Assembly (NCBI GenBank): GCA_002307905.1
Contig: DBUL01000189.1
Location: 9,683-15,585 of the forward strand
DNA length: 5,903 nucleotides
Reading direction: 5' to 3'
Origin: Rhizobiaceae bacterium UBA1291
GTDB taxonomy: Bacteria > Pseudomonadota > Alphaproteobacteria > Rhizobiales > Rhizobiaceae
Positions 1 to 4,924 of the stretch are shown here, piece by piece. The position numbers and the translations under genes are program-made. Within the stretch, counting starts at the first letter, position 1. Each line of letters starts with the position of its first letter. The notes beneath the pieces were generated by a model. It saw only the letters and a program-made list of their open reading frames with translations, made no database searches and was not told the DNA's origin.

Positions 1-97
1 TTCCCTTGCGGGCGGCAACGGTGGATGGTGCCAGGAACGAACCGGCGATGATTACCAGTGCCGCACACGCAAAAAACAGTGCGATAGACTTACCCAT
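1..97 (-). CDS. Small exported protein, N-terminal part only (runs off left edge)
   Basis: A minus-strand reading frame starts at the ATG whose first base is 97 and is open to the window edge, giving 32 visible residues. They form a classic Sec signal peptide: MGK, a hydrophobic stretch of about 20 residues (from SIALFFACAALVIIAG onwards) and a signal peptidase I-like site STVAA before RKG at about residues 29-30. A GAGGGA Shine-Dalgarno sequence (105-110) lies 7 nt before the ATG, which supports the start. The mature protein therefore begins about where the window ends, so its function cannot be read. C11 is in the middle of the hydrophobic core and is not a convincing lipobox. The gene lies downstream of the NDUFA9-like gene on the same strand, but 189 nt and a hairpin separate them, so it is probably transcribed on its own. 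That the start is real is fairly sure; the product is unknown. Confidence 0.7.
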   Translation of the reverse strand, partial: MGKSIALFFACAALVIIAGSFLAPSTVAARKG

Positions 98-233
98 GAA
101 GAGGTCCCTCAAGATGATGCTGTTGTCGTCGCCCGCAACTTAGCGCGGCACGTGAACTGATCGTTGTTTACGCACTGCCCGCATGGGCATCAATAGAAGA
201 TCTTGCTGAATTCGCGGTTAACGCAAGGATTTC

Positions 234-263
234 GTCTCTGCGTCATTTGTGCAACGCAGAGAC
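234..263 (-). terminator. Perfect 10-bp inverted repeat after the NDUFA9-like gene
   Basis: GTCTCTGCGT (234-243) and ACGCAGAGAC (254-263) are exact reverse complements with a 10-nt loop. The element begins 23 nt past the stop codon of the minus-strand SDR gene. No U-run follows the stem on either strand, so it is not a textbook intrinsic terminator. It may act as a 3'-end stabilising hairpin or as a U-tract-poor terminator. The structure is seen directly; the role is inferred. Confidence 0.5.
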
Positions 264-286
264 TGTCGATCGGGTTCCGCGGCGGA

Positions 287-1267
287 TCAGGCAGCCTTGC
301 CCGAGCCAGTGAACTGGCCGTGCGGTCGGTACTGGACGAGGTAGGTCGGCAGGATCGATTCGACCGAAACCGGATTGATCCCCATGCCTTCAAGTGTGCG
401 GCCTTCTGCCTTGGCAGAGTCGGAAACGACATTGTCGGACTTCAGCAGCTTGACCTGGTCGCTGGTGAGCGCCGGCTTGACGAAGGGGATCAGCGACGAG
501 AGGCTGCCGATCAGCGAGGCGATGCCGAAGGGCAGGGAGATGAAGGGACGCTTGCGGCCGATCACTTCGAGCATGGCCTCGAGACATTCGCGGAAGGTCA
601 TGACGTCGCGGCCACCCAGTTCATAGACCTTGCCGGCGGCGATCGTGCCGTCGACAGAACGTGCGACAGCCTCGGCCACGTCCTCGACATACACCGGCTG
701 GAACCTGGTCTTGCCGCCGCCAACGAGCGGCAGGACGGGCATCATTCGCGCCATCGAGGCGAACTTGTTGAAAAAACCGTCTTCCGGCCCGAATATGATC
801 GAGGGGCGAAGGATGATGGCATCCGGTACGATCGACCGAACGGAAGCCTCGGCGTTGCCCTTGGAAGAGGCATAGTCCGATTCCGATCTGGCGTCGGCAC
901 CGATTGCCGAAATGTGGGTGAGCTTGGCACCGACCGAACGGGTCGCCTCGGCAACGGCGCGGGCGCCGAAATCCTGGACGGCGTCGAAGCTGTTGCGGCC
1001 GCTTTCGAACAGGATACCGACGCAATTCACGACGTGGTCTGCGCCCTGAACCGCCTTGTCGACGGAAGCGCGGTAGCGAAGATTGGCCTGGACAAAGGAA
1101 ATCTGGCCGACATTGCCGAGCGGCTGTAGGAAGAAGGCGAGGTCGGGACGGCGCACGGCGACGCGGATGCGGTAGCCGCGCCTGGCGAGAGCCCGAACGA
1201 CGTGCCGCCCGACAAAACCCGATCCCCCGAATACGGTGACGAGCGGCGGAAGATTGGACAAGGTCAT
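287..1267 (-). CDS. Complex I NDUFA9-like atypical SDR (NAD(P)-binding protein)
   Basis: The 326-residue product belongs to the atypical short-chain dehydrogenase/reductase family, closest to the bacterial 'complex I NDUFA9 subunit family' proteins. The Rossmann glycine motif GGSGFVG is at residues 14-20. A YxxxK pair (Y132, K136) follows the THISAIGAD strand at 117-125. RPSIIFGPED (154-163) and QPVYVEDVAEA (190-200) are family hallmarks, and the length is normal for the family. In mitochondria NDUFA9 is an accessory complex I subunit that binds NADPH. In bacteria the role is unsettled, and no nuo gene is visible here. The frame stays open 32 codons further upstream to an ATG at 1363, but that extension crosses the hairpin at 1344-1371. 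AAGGAG (1274-1279) sits 6 nt before the ATG at 1267, so the shorter start is preferred. Other possibilities are an NAD-dependent epimerase/dehydratase or a quinone-linked reductase. Family sure, reaction not. Confidence 0.9.
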   Translation of the reverse strand: MTLSNLPPLVTVFGGSGFVGRHVVRALARRGYRIRVAVRRPDLAFFLQPLGNVGQISFVQANLRYRASVDKAVQGADHVVNCVGILFESGRNSFDAVQDFGARAVAEATRSVGAKLTHISAIGADARSESDYASSKGNAEASVRSIVPDAIILRPSIIFGPEDGFFNKFASMARMMPVLPLVGGGKTRFQPVYVEDVAEAVARSVDGTIAAGKVYELGGRDVMTFRECLEAMLEVIGRKRPFISLPFGIASLIGSLSSLIPFVKPALTSDQVKLLKSDNVVSDSAKAEGRTLEGMGINPVSVESILPTYLVQYRPHGQFTGSGKAA

Positions 1268-1273
1268 GACGGG

Positions 1274-1279
1274 CTCCTT
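1274..1279 (-). promoter_or_regulatory. Shine-Dalgarno site fixing the start of the NDUFA9-like gene
   Basis: On the minus strand this reads AAGGAG, 6 nt upstream of the ATG at 1267. No comparable site precedes the alternative upstream ATG at 1363. It is the main reason for choosing the shorter, 326-residue product. Confidence 0.8.
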
Positions 1280-1316
1280 GGAATAGGCGTGCGCTGGATG
1301 CGCTGAAAGTCTCGCT

Positions 1317-1338
1317 GTCTTTAGCCGAATCGAAAGAC
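1317..1338 (-). other. Second, weaker hairpin in the DUF1330 to SDR gap
   Basis: GTCTTT (1317-1322) pairs with AAAGAC (1333-1338) across a 10-nt loop, just beyond the stronger stem at 1344-1371. Together they form a tandem pair of hairpins in the 119-nt gap between the two minus-strand genes. The loop contains GAATC, a possible CcrM (GANTC) site, which may be chance. Its role is not known; it could form part of a double terminator or of the SDR gene's 5' leader. Confidence 0.3.
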
Positions 1339-1343
1339 GAGCG

Positions 1344-1371
1344 GAAGGGCCGTCGACGCGCACGGCCCTTC
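1344..1371 (-). terminator. GC-rich 10-bp hairpin after the DUF1330 gene
   Basis: GAAGGGCCGT (1344-1353) and ACGGCCCTTC (1362-1371) are perfect complements around an 8-nt loop, starting 15 nt past the DUF1330 stop codon. The stem is stable, but the minus-strand sequence after it (CGCTCGTCTTTCG) has only a broken pyrimidine stretch, not a U-run. It probably ends or trims the DUF1330 transcript, with possible readthrough into the SDR gene. Structure seen, function inferred. Confidence 0.55.
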
Positions 1372-1386
1372 GAAAAAGGTCTTAAA

Positions 1387-1674
1387 TCAGACGCCTTCGA
1401 CGACGACCATTTCCGCATCGGCCACTTCCTGGCGGATCTTGGCGGCGATCTGGTATTCAGGCGAGTTGTAGCAATCGACGGCGGCCTGATGCGAGGGAAA
1501 CTCGATGACCACATTGCGGGCCCGTGCCTTGCCTTCAAGCTCGGTAAACTCGCCGCCGCGCGCGAGGAATGTGGCGCCATATTTCTCGAAGGCAGGCTTT
1601 GCTGCCTCGACATAGCCCTTGTACCCTTCGGCATCGCGAATATCGACTCTTGCGATCCAGTAGCCCTTGGCCAT
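1387..1674 (-). CDS. DUF1330 family protein
   Basis: This is a complete 95-residue protein of the DUF1330 family, small single-domain proteins with a ferredoxin-like alpha/beta fold related to the dimeric alpha-beta barrel group. The family signature is clear. The N-terminus GYWIARVDI (4-12) is followed by a helix with PAFEKYGATFLARGG (27-41). Next comes RARNVVIEFPSHQAAVDCY (51-69) and then NSPEYQ (70-75), and the protein ends in MVVVEGV. There is no signal peptide or membrane segment, so it is cytosolic. No reaction is established for the family. The ribosome site is poor (GGGA about 8-12 nt before the ATG), but the start matches the usual family N-terminus. The gene diverges from the beta-helix gene and is followed by a strong hairpin. 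Family assignment is confident; biological role is unknown. Confidence 0.9.
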   Translation of the reverse strand: MAKGYWIARVDIRDAEGYKGYVEAAKPAFEKYGATFLARGGEFTELEGKARARNVVIEFPSHQAAVDCYNSPEYQIAAKIRQEVADAEMVVVEGV

Positions 1675-1706
1675 CTTTTCGTCCCATCCCTGTTGGTTAT
1701 AGTGGT

Positions 1707-1735
1707 TTAATTCAGCAAATTGGCGTCCCGGTCAA
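1707..1735 (-). promoter_or_regulatory. Candidate sigma70-type promoter for the DUF1330 gene
   Basis: On the minus strand TTGACC (1730-1735; CTTGAC if read from 1736) is followed after 17 nt by AATTAA (1707-1712), which would put the start of transcription near 1700. The -35 box matches the alphaproteobacterial CTTGAC consensus; the -10 box is weak. A better -10-like hexamer, CTATAA (1697-1702), has no -35 box at the right distance. On the plus strand CTTTTC (1675-1680), a 17-nt spacer and TATAGT (1698-1703) form an even weaker candidate for the divergent beta-helix gene. Confidence 0.35.
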
Positions 1736-1779
1736 GCGCTACACCGTGTCGCAGCAGCGCCGGCTTCCGGCCGGTCGAC

Positions 1780-1784
1780 AAGGA
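1780..1784 (+). promoter_or_regulatory. Shine-Dalgarno site fixing the start of the beta-helix gene
   Basis: AAGGA lies 7 nt upstream of the ATG at 1792. It favours that ATG over a TTG at 1720 in the same frame, which would add 24 charged residues in front of the signal peptide. Confidence 0.75.
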
Positions 1785-1791
1785 AAAAGCG

Positions 1792-2880
1792 ATGCAGGGA
1801 ACGCGAAGCCACGCGATCTTTTTCACTGTCGGCCCATGGCTTGCCCTGTCCCTGCTGGCGAGCGGCTCAGTCATGTTTCCCGCCAGTGGAGCCGAGGCAA
1901 AGGCCTGTCCCGTATCCGTCTATGAACAGTTGCGCAAACCGGCCGGTCCCGAGGCCGGGCCTGTCGAGATCTCCTGTGATGTGACGCTCGATCCGAAAGA
2001 CGTGATCGCCCGCCCGCTCGCCTTTTCCGGGGCCAAGGCTTCGGGCGTCAACCTCGATTGCCGCGGCGCAACGCTTGGCACGCCCGATATGTCGATCAGC
2101 CATCGCCGTCCGACCGTGATCATCCGGTCGTTGCAAGGTAGCGACGGGATGTGGAGTGTGCCGCAGGGCATCACCGTGAAGAACTGCACGATCATCGGCA
2201 ACATGCGCCTGGCCGGCCTCGGCCTGAACGGACAGTCCGAGCAGGTGCGGCTGTCGTCCCTGAACCGCGACCACACCGCCCGTGCGCAGGCCGCGGCGCC
2301 GACAGTCATAGTGCTCGACAAGCTCGATTTCGTCGCCCGCGGTACGTTGCCGCTCTATCTCGGGCCGGGGGTGACCAAGGTGACGGTCAGCGGATCGCGG
2401 TTCCGCGGCGAGACGACAGCTACGGCGCTCTATCTCGATGCCGAAAGCGCCGAGAACCGCATCATCGGCAATCGCTTTGCCGTCGAGACAACGCGGCGCG
2501 AGCAGATCGCCATCGACGGCTCGGCCCGCAACGTCATCTCCGGCAATGTCTTCGAGGGCGCGGTCAATGGCGGCATCTTCCTCTACCGCAATGCGGGCGA
2601 GGGTGGCACGATCCGCCACCAGCCGCCGCAGCACAATCGAATCGAGGGCAACAGTTTCCGCTATGACGCGATGATCCGACCCCGTCCGGCAATCTGGCTG
2701 AACCAGCGCAATGGCCGGACCACCCATCGCTTCAGCGCGCCCGACCTTCCTTTCGGCAGCAGTCTCGATCCGCGGGATCTCGCCCGGTTCAACGTGGTGC
2801 GCGACAATCGCATTTCCGGCGGCTGGAAGGGGCTGATCCGCAATACCGACCCGTCCAACGAGGTCACCGACAATGATTGA
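1792..2880 (+). CDS. Secreted right-handed parallel beta-helix repeat protein
   Basis: The product has 362 residues. A Sec signal peptide spans about residues 1-36: a basic N-end, a hydrophobic core around FFTVGPWLALSLLASG, and an AEA site before K37. The mature part is built of beta-helix (PbH1/NosD/pectate-lyase-like) coils. ITVKNCTIIGN is at 127-137, VTKVTVSGSRFRG at 194-206, then ENRIIGNRF (221-229), RNVISGNVF (246-254), HNRIEGNSF (281-289) and FNVVRDNRI (333-341). The recurring N-x-I/V-x-G/D-N-x-F/I pattern gives the asparagine and hydrophobic ladders typical of this fold. Four cysteines (39, 62, 90, 132) fall in the N-terminal third and could form disulphides in the periplasm. Such proteins often bind or cleave polysaccharides, but I see no recognisable catalytic set, so no substrate is assigned. 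It is the only plus-strand gene here, flanked by divergent and convergent genes, so it is probably monocistronic. Fold confident, role unknown. Confidence 0.85.
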   Translation: MQGTRSHAIFFTVGPWLALSLLASGSVMFPASGAEAKACPVSVYEQLRKPAGPEAGPVEISCDVTLDPKDVIARPLAFSGAKASGVNLDCRGATLGTPDMSISHRRPTVIIRSLQGSDGMWSVPQGITVKNCTIIGNMRLAGLGLNGQSEQVRLSSLNRDHTARAQAAAPTVIVLDKLDFVARGTLPLYLGPGVTKVTVSGSRFRGETTATALYLDAESAENRIIGNRFAVETTRREQIAIDGSARNVISGNVFEGAVNGGIFLYRNAGEGGTIRHQPPQHNRIEGNSFRYDAMIRPRPAIWLNQRNGRTTHRFSAPDLPFGSSLDPRDLARFNVVRDNRISGGWKGLIRNTDPSNEVTDND

Positions 2881-2885
2881 ATGAT

Positions 2886-2897
2886 CCGGCGCGCCGG
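2886..2897. repeat. 12-bp perfect palindrome between convergent genes
   Basis: CCGGCGCGCCGG is fully self-complementary and lies in the 28-nt gap between the stops of the beta-helix gene and pyrF. As RNA it can form only a 4-bp stem with a 4-nt loop, without a U-run on either strand. It is at best a weak bidirectional terminator, and may be chance in such GC-rich DNA. Confidence 0.35.
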
Positions 2898-2908
2898 GCC
2901 GCCTCCCG

Positions 2909-3601
2909 TCAGAGGGCGGTCGCCATTTCGGCGAGGATCGCCCGCGCGGCCGCCTTGGGGTCGTCCGCCTTCACGATCGGCCGGGCGACGACGAGGTGGC
3001 TGGAGCCGGCCTTCAGCGCGTCGGCGGGCGTCATCACCCGCTTCTGGTCACCCTTGTCGGCGCCGGCCGGGCGAATGCCGGGGGTCACCAGTGCCATCTC
3101 GGGGCCGATTACCTTGCGCACGGCGCCCGCTTCCTCGGCTGAGCAGACGATGCCGCCCATGCCGGCGATGCGGGCCTGTTCGGCGCGCTTCAGCACCAGC
3201 GTGTGCGGATCGTACTCATAGCCGGCATCGACCAGGTCCTGCTCGTCCATAGAGGTCAGCACGGTAACGCCGAGCAGGCAGAGCCCGGAGCCTTCGGCCG
3301 CCTTGACCGCGGCACGCATGGCTTTCGGATAGGCATGCAGCGTCAGCATCGACATGCCCATCTTGGCGATGTTCTCGACGCCTGAGGCGACCGTGTTGTC
3401 GATGTCGAGCAGTTTCATGTCGAGGAAGATCTTCTTGCCGCCCTGGGCAAGCTCGCGGGCGAATTCCAGGCCGCCGGCAAAGGCGAGCTGATAGCCGATC
3501 TTGTAGAACAGGATATCGTCACCGAGCGTTTCGACGATGGTTTCCGCTTCCCGGACGGTCGGCACATCCAGGCCGACGATGAGACGTTCGCGTGGCGTCA
3601 T
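2909..3601 (-). CDS. pyrF: Orotidine 5'-phosphate decarboxylase
   Basis: PyrF decarboxylates orotidine 5'-monophosphate to UMP, the last step of de novo pyrimidine synthesis, in the cytosol. The 230-residue length is normal. The catalytic Lys-Asp-Lys-Asp set is visible as K34 (FYKIG) and D61, K63 and D66 in [12 protein letters not shown] (59-70). D12 in VGLDVP is the usual ribose-binding aspartate. The phosphate-binding loop VTPGIRP is at 172-178, and R207 falls in VVARPI, the equivalent of the common GRPI. The ATG at 3601 overlaps the stop of the upstream phosphatase-fold gene (ATGA, 4 nt), which suggests translational coupling. AAGGGG (3610-3615) is placed 8 nt before it. The frame continues 46 codons upstream, but that part is arginine-rich sequence inside the neighbouring gene and is not a credible N-terminus. 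The gene converges on the beta-helix gene. Assignment is secure. Confidence 0.97.
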   Translation of the reverse strand: MTPRERLIVGLDVPTVREAETIVETLGDDILFYKIGYQLAFAGGLEFARELAQGGKKIFLDMKLLDIDNTVASGVENIAKMGMSMLTLHAYPKAMRAAVKAAEGSGLCLLGVTVLTSMDEQDLVDAGYEYDPHTLVLKRAEQARIAGMGGIVCSAEEAGAVRKVIGPEMALVTPGIRPAGADKGDQKRVMTPADALKAGSSHLVVARPIVKADDPKAAARAILAEMATAL

Positions 3602-4188
3602 GGGTCGATCCCCTTCCAGTCTTCGATCGGCGTCCAGTCGCACGCGATGCGCCGATCCGCAAGAGCGAAGGCGTAAAGATTGCCGCCACCGGGCAACTGG
3701 TCTTCGGCGCGGCTGATCGGGATGCCGAGCAGGTGGCATCGAAACAGGGTGCCGACACCGCCATGGCCGACAAAGGCGATCGGGGCTGCCGGATCGTGGT
3801 TCTCAAGTACTTCCTCGACGGCGGAGACGATGCGGGCCTGGGCGTCCGCCGCCCGCTCCCAGCCGCGATAGCTTTCCTGTGGGTGGGCGAAAAACCAGTC
3901 GGCGGCCTGCTCGAATGCATAGGGCTCAAGGAAGCCGGTCGCCGATCGATCGTTTTCGTGCATCGCCTCGACCGTCTCGAACGAGATGCCGGCGGCCCTG
4001 GCGAGGATGTCTGCGGTCTCAATCGCCTTCACCTCGGCGCTGGAGACGATGCGGGCGAGGCGTTTCGCCCAAGGACGCGTCGCAGCCTCCGTGGCGCGGT
4101 CGCGACCGAGGTCCGAAAGTCCCCATTGTGGAACAGGGATGCCGGGGTCGAGCCTGACCTGCGGATGGGTGATGTAGAGACCAAACAT
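3598..4188 (-). CDS. Histidine phosphatase family (phosphoglycerate mutase-like) protein with THP in place of RHG
   Basis: The 196-residue product has the layout of the histidine phosphatase superfamily branch 1. The N-terminal strand reads LYITHPQV (4-11), where the nucleophile-histidine motif RHG is expected; H8 is kept, R and G are not. [11 protein letters not shown] (22-32) matches the usual 'LTxxGxxQA' segment. [12 protein letters not shown] (48-59) matches 'SSxxxRAxxTA' with K54 in place of the arginine. E78 in HENDRS is a candidate acid. [11 protein letters not shown] (139-149) carries the second catalytic histidine, H142. Both catalytic histidines survive, but two phosphate-pocket arginines appear to be missing, so substrate or activity may differ from normal phosphatases. 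It is cytosolic, without a signal peptide. It begins 18 nt after pmtA and overlaps pyrF by 4 nt, so it is the middle gene of a likely operon. The ribosome site is weak. Family confident; enzymatic role uncertain. Confidence 0.88.
   Translation of the reverse strand: MFGLYITHPQVRLDPGIPVPQWGLSDLGRDRATEAATRPWAKRLARIVSSAEVKAIETADILARAAGISFETVEAMHENDRSATGFLEPYAFEQAADWFFAHPQESYRGWERAADAQARIVSAVEEVLENHDPAAPIAFVGHGGVGTLFRCHLLGIPISRAEDQLPGGGNLYAFALADRRIACDWTPIEDWKGIDP
3610..3615 (-). promoter_or_regulatory. Shine-Dalgarno site of pyrF inside the upstream gene
   Basis: On the minus strand AAGGGG lies 8 nt before the pyrF ATG, within the last codons of the phosphatase-fold gene. With the ATGA overlap it supports the 230-residue PyrF and allows both independent initiation and re-initiation. 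Confidence 0.65.
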
Positions 4189-4206
4189 CCGGTGCGCCGC
4201 CCGCCG

Positions 4207-4800
4207 TCAGCCGCGGCGGTAGATCCACAGCTGCGCCGGCGGAATATTGCGCACGATGAAATCGAAGTGCTGGATCTGGTAGCGGTCCGGATGTGCCAGG
4301 ATCGGCGATACCGGTCCATAGGTGATCTGGACCACCGGCCGGCCGGGGGGCAGGCGGTCGAGCAGGTCTTCCAGAAGCCTGACGCGAGCCGGCATGGGGA
4401 AGCTGAGAAGCGGCACGGCCGAAATCACCGAATCGAAGGTCTTGTCGGCGAAGGAGCCGAGTACATTGGGCAGGTCGAAGGCATCGCCGTGGATGAAATT
4501 GACGCCTGGAAAATCCTGAGTCAGGTGATCGTAGAAATCCTCGGAATACTCAATCGAGACGAGGTTTTCCGGTTTGACGCCGCGTGCCAAGATCGCCTTG
4601 GTGATGACCCCGGTACCGGGGCCGAGCTCGAGAACGGGCAGGCCGGACTGCGGATTGATGACGCTGGCCATCTTGCGTGCGGTGACCGAGGAGGTCGGAA
4701 CGATGGCGCCCACACTCTTCGGACCCTGCATCATCCCTTTAAAGAAGCGAATTTCTTCGTCGAACTTCTTCTCGAACCGTTCCTTCAACCGACGCACCAT
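4207..4800 (-). CDS. pmtA: Phospholipid N-methyltransferase (phosphatidylethanolamine methylation)
   Basis: PmtA uses S-adenosylmethionine to methylate phosphatidylethanolamine in three steps to phosphatidylcholine, at the cytoplasmic face of the inner membrane. The 197-residue product matches the short rhizobial/Agrobacterium type. The basic, amphipathic N-terminal helix (VRRLKERFEKKFDEEIRFF, 2-20) corresponds to the region known in Agrobacterium PmtA to bind anionic membranes. GAIVPTSS is at 31-38. The SAM-binding motif I is VLELGPGTG (56-64), followed by acidic E84 in SIEYS and D106 in HGDAF. SAVPLLSFP (127-135) is the post-core strand and loop typical of this family. A GGGGA ribosome site (4808-4812) lies 7 nt before the ATG. 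The gene is 124 nt downstream of dnaN on the same strand and leads a tight group with the phosphatase-fold gene and pyrF. No transmembrane segment is seen. A generic class I methyltransferase is the alternative, but the whole-protein match is good. Confidence 0.92.
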   Translation of the reverse strand: MVRRLKERFEKKFDEEIRFFKGMMQGPKSVGAIVPTSSVTARKMASVINPQSGLPVLELGPGTGVITKAILARGVKPENLVSIEYSEDFYDHLTQDFPGVNFIHGDAFDLPNVLGSFADKTFDSVISAVPLLSFPMPARVRLLEDLLDRLPPGRPVVQITYGPVSPILAHPDRYQIQHFDFIVRNIPPAQLWIYRRG

Positions 4801-4896
4801 GGCCTAATCCCCACTCAAGACCTTAAAGCGCGTCCATGCGCGCCACCAGCATGTTGCGCGGGTTTGTCGCAAAAACAAGGCAAAATGGCGCGAATG

Positions 4897-4909
4897 GGGG
4901 AATATCCCC
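4897..4909 (-). terminator. Short hairpin downstream of dnaN
   Basis: On the minus strand GGGGA and TCCCC pair around a 3-nt loop (TAT), 15 nt past the dnaN stop. The stem is short and is followed by CATTCGCGCCATTTTG, not a U-run. It could reduce readthrough from dnaN into pmtA, but a weak element or chance is as likely. I could not find a convincing pmtA promoter in the rest of this 124-nt gap. Confidence 0.3.
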
Positions 4910-4924
4910 TGAATGCGTCGTGAA

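Noticed and set aside
114..143. Nine-codon plus-strand mini-ORF (MMLLSSPAT) in the left intergenic region
   Set aside because: Its only purine-rich upstream stretch is the complement of the neighbouring minus-strand leader, nothing lies downstream for it to regulate on that strand, and such short frames are common by chance.
203..1129. A 308-codon plus-strand frame antisense to the NDUFA9-like gene
   Set aside because: The minus-strand gene has clear SDR motifs and a strong ribosome site. The antisense product is low-complexity in D, G, R and A and resembles nothing known.
1268..1363. A 32-residue N-terminal extension of the SDR protein
   Set aside because: It lacks a ribosome site, crosses the hairpin at 1344-1371, and the AAGGAG at 1274-1279 points to the ATG at 1267.
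1720..1791. TTG start giving 24 extra residues on the beta-helix protein
   Set aside because: No ribosome site precedes it, and the extension would place a charged segment before an otherwise normal signal peptide.
1867..2727. A 286-codon minus-strand frame antisense to the beta-helix gene
   Set aside because: The plus-strand frame has a signal peptide, ribosome site and regular coil repeats; the antisense frame has none of these.
3602..3739. A 46-residue N-terminal extension of PyrF
   Set aside because: The extension is arginine-rich out-of-frame sequence of the upstream gene; the usual PyrF N-terminus and a ribosome site support 3601.
3592..4923. A 443-codon plus-strand open frame antisense to pmtA, the phosphatase-fold gene and most of their gaps
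   Set aside because: It runs opposite three well-recognised genes, shows no family resemblance or coherent domain, has no good ribosome site, and high-GC codon bias readily keeps antisense frames open.
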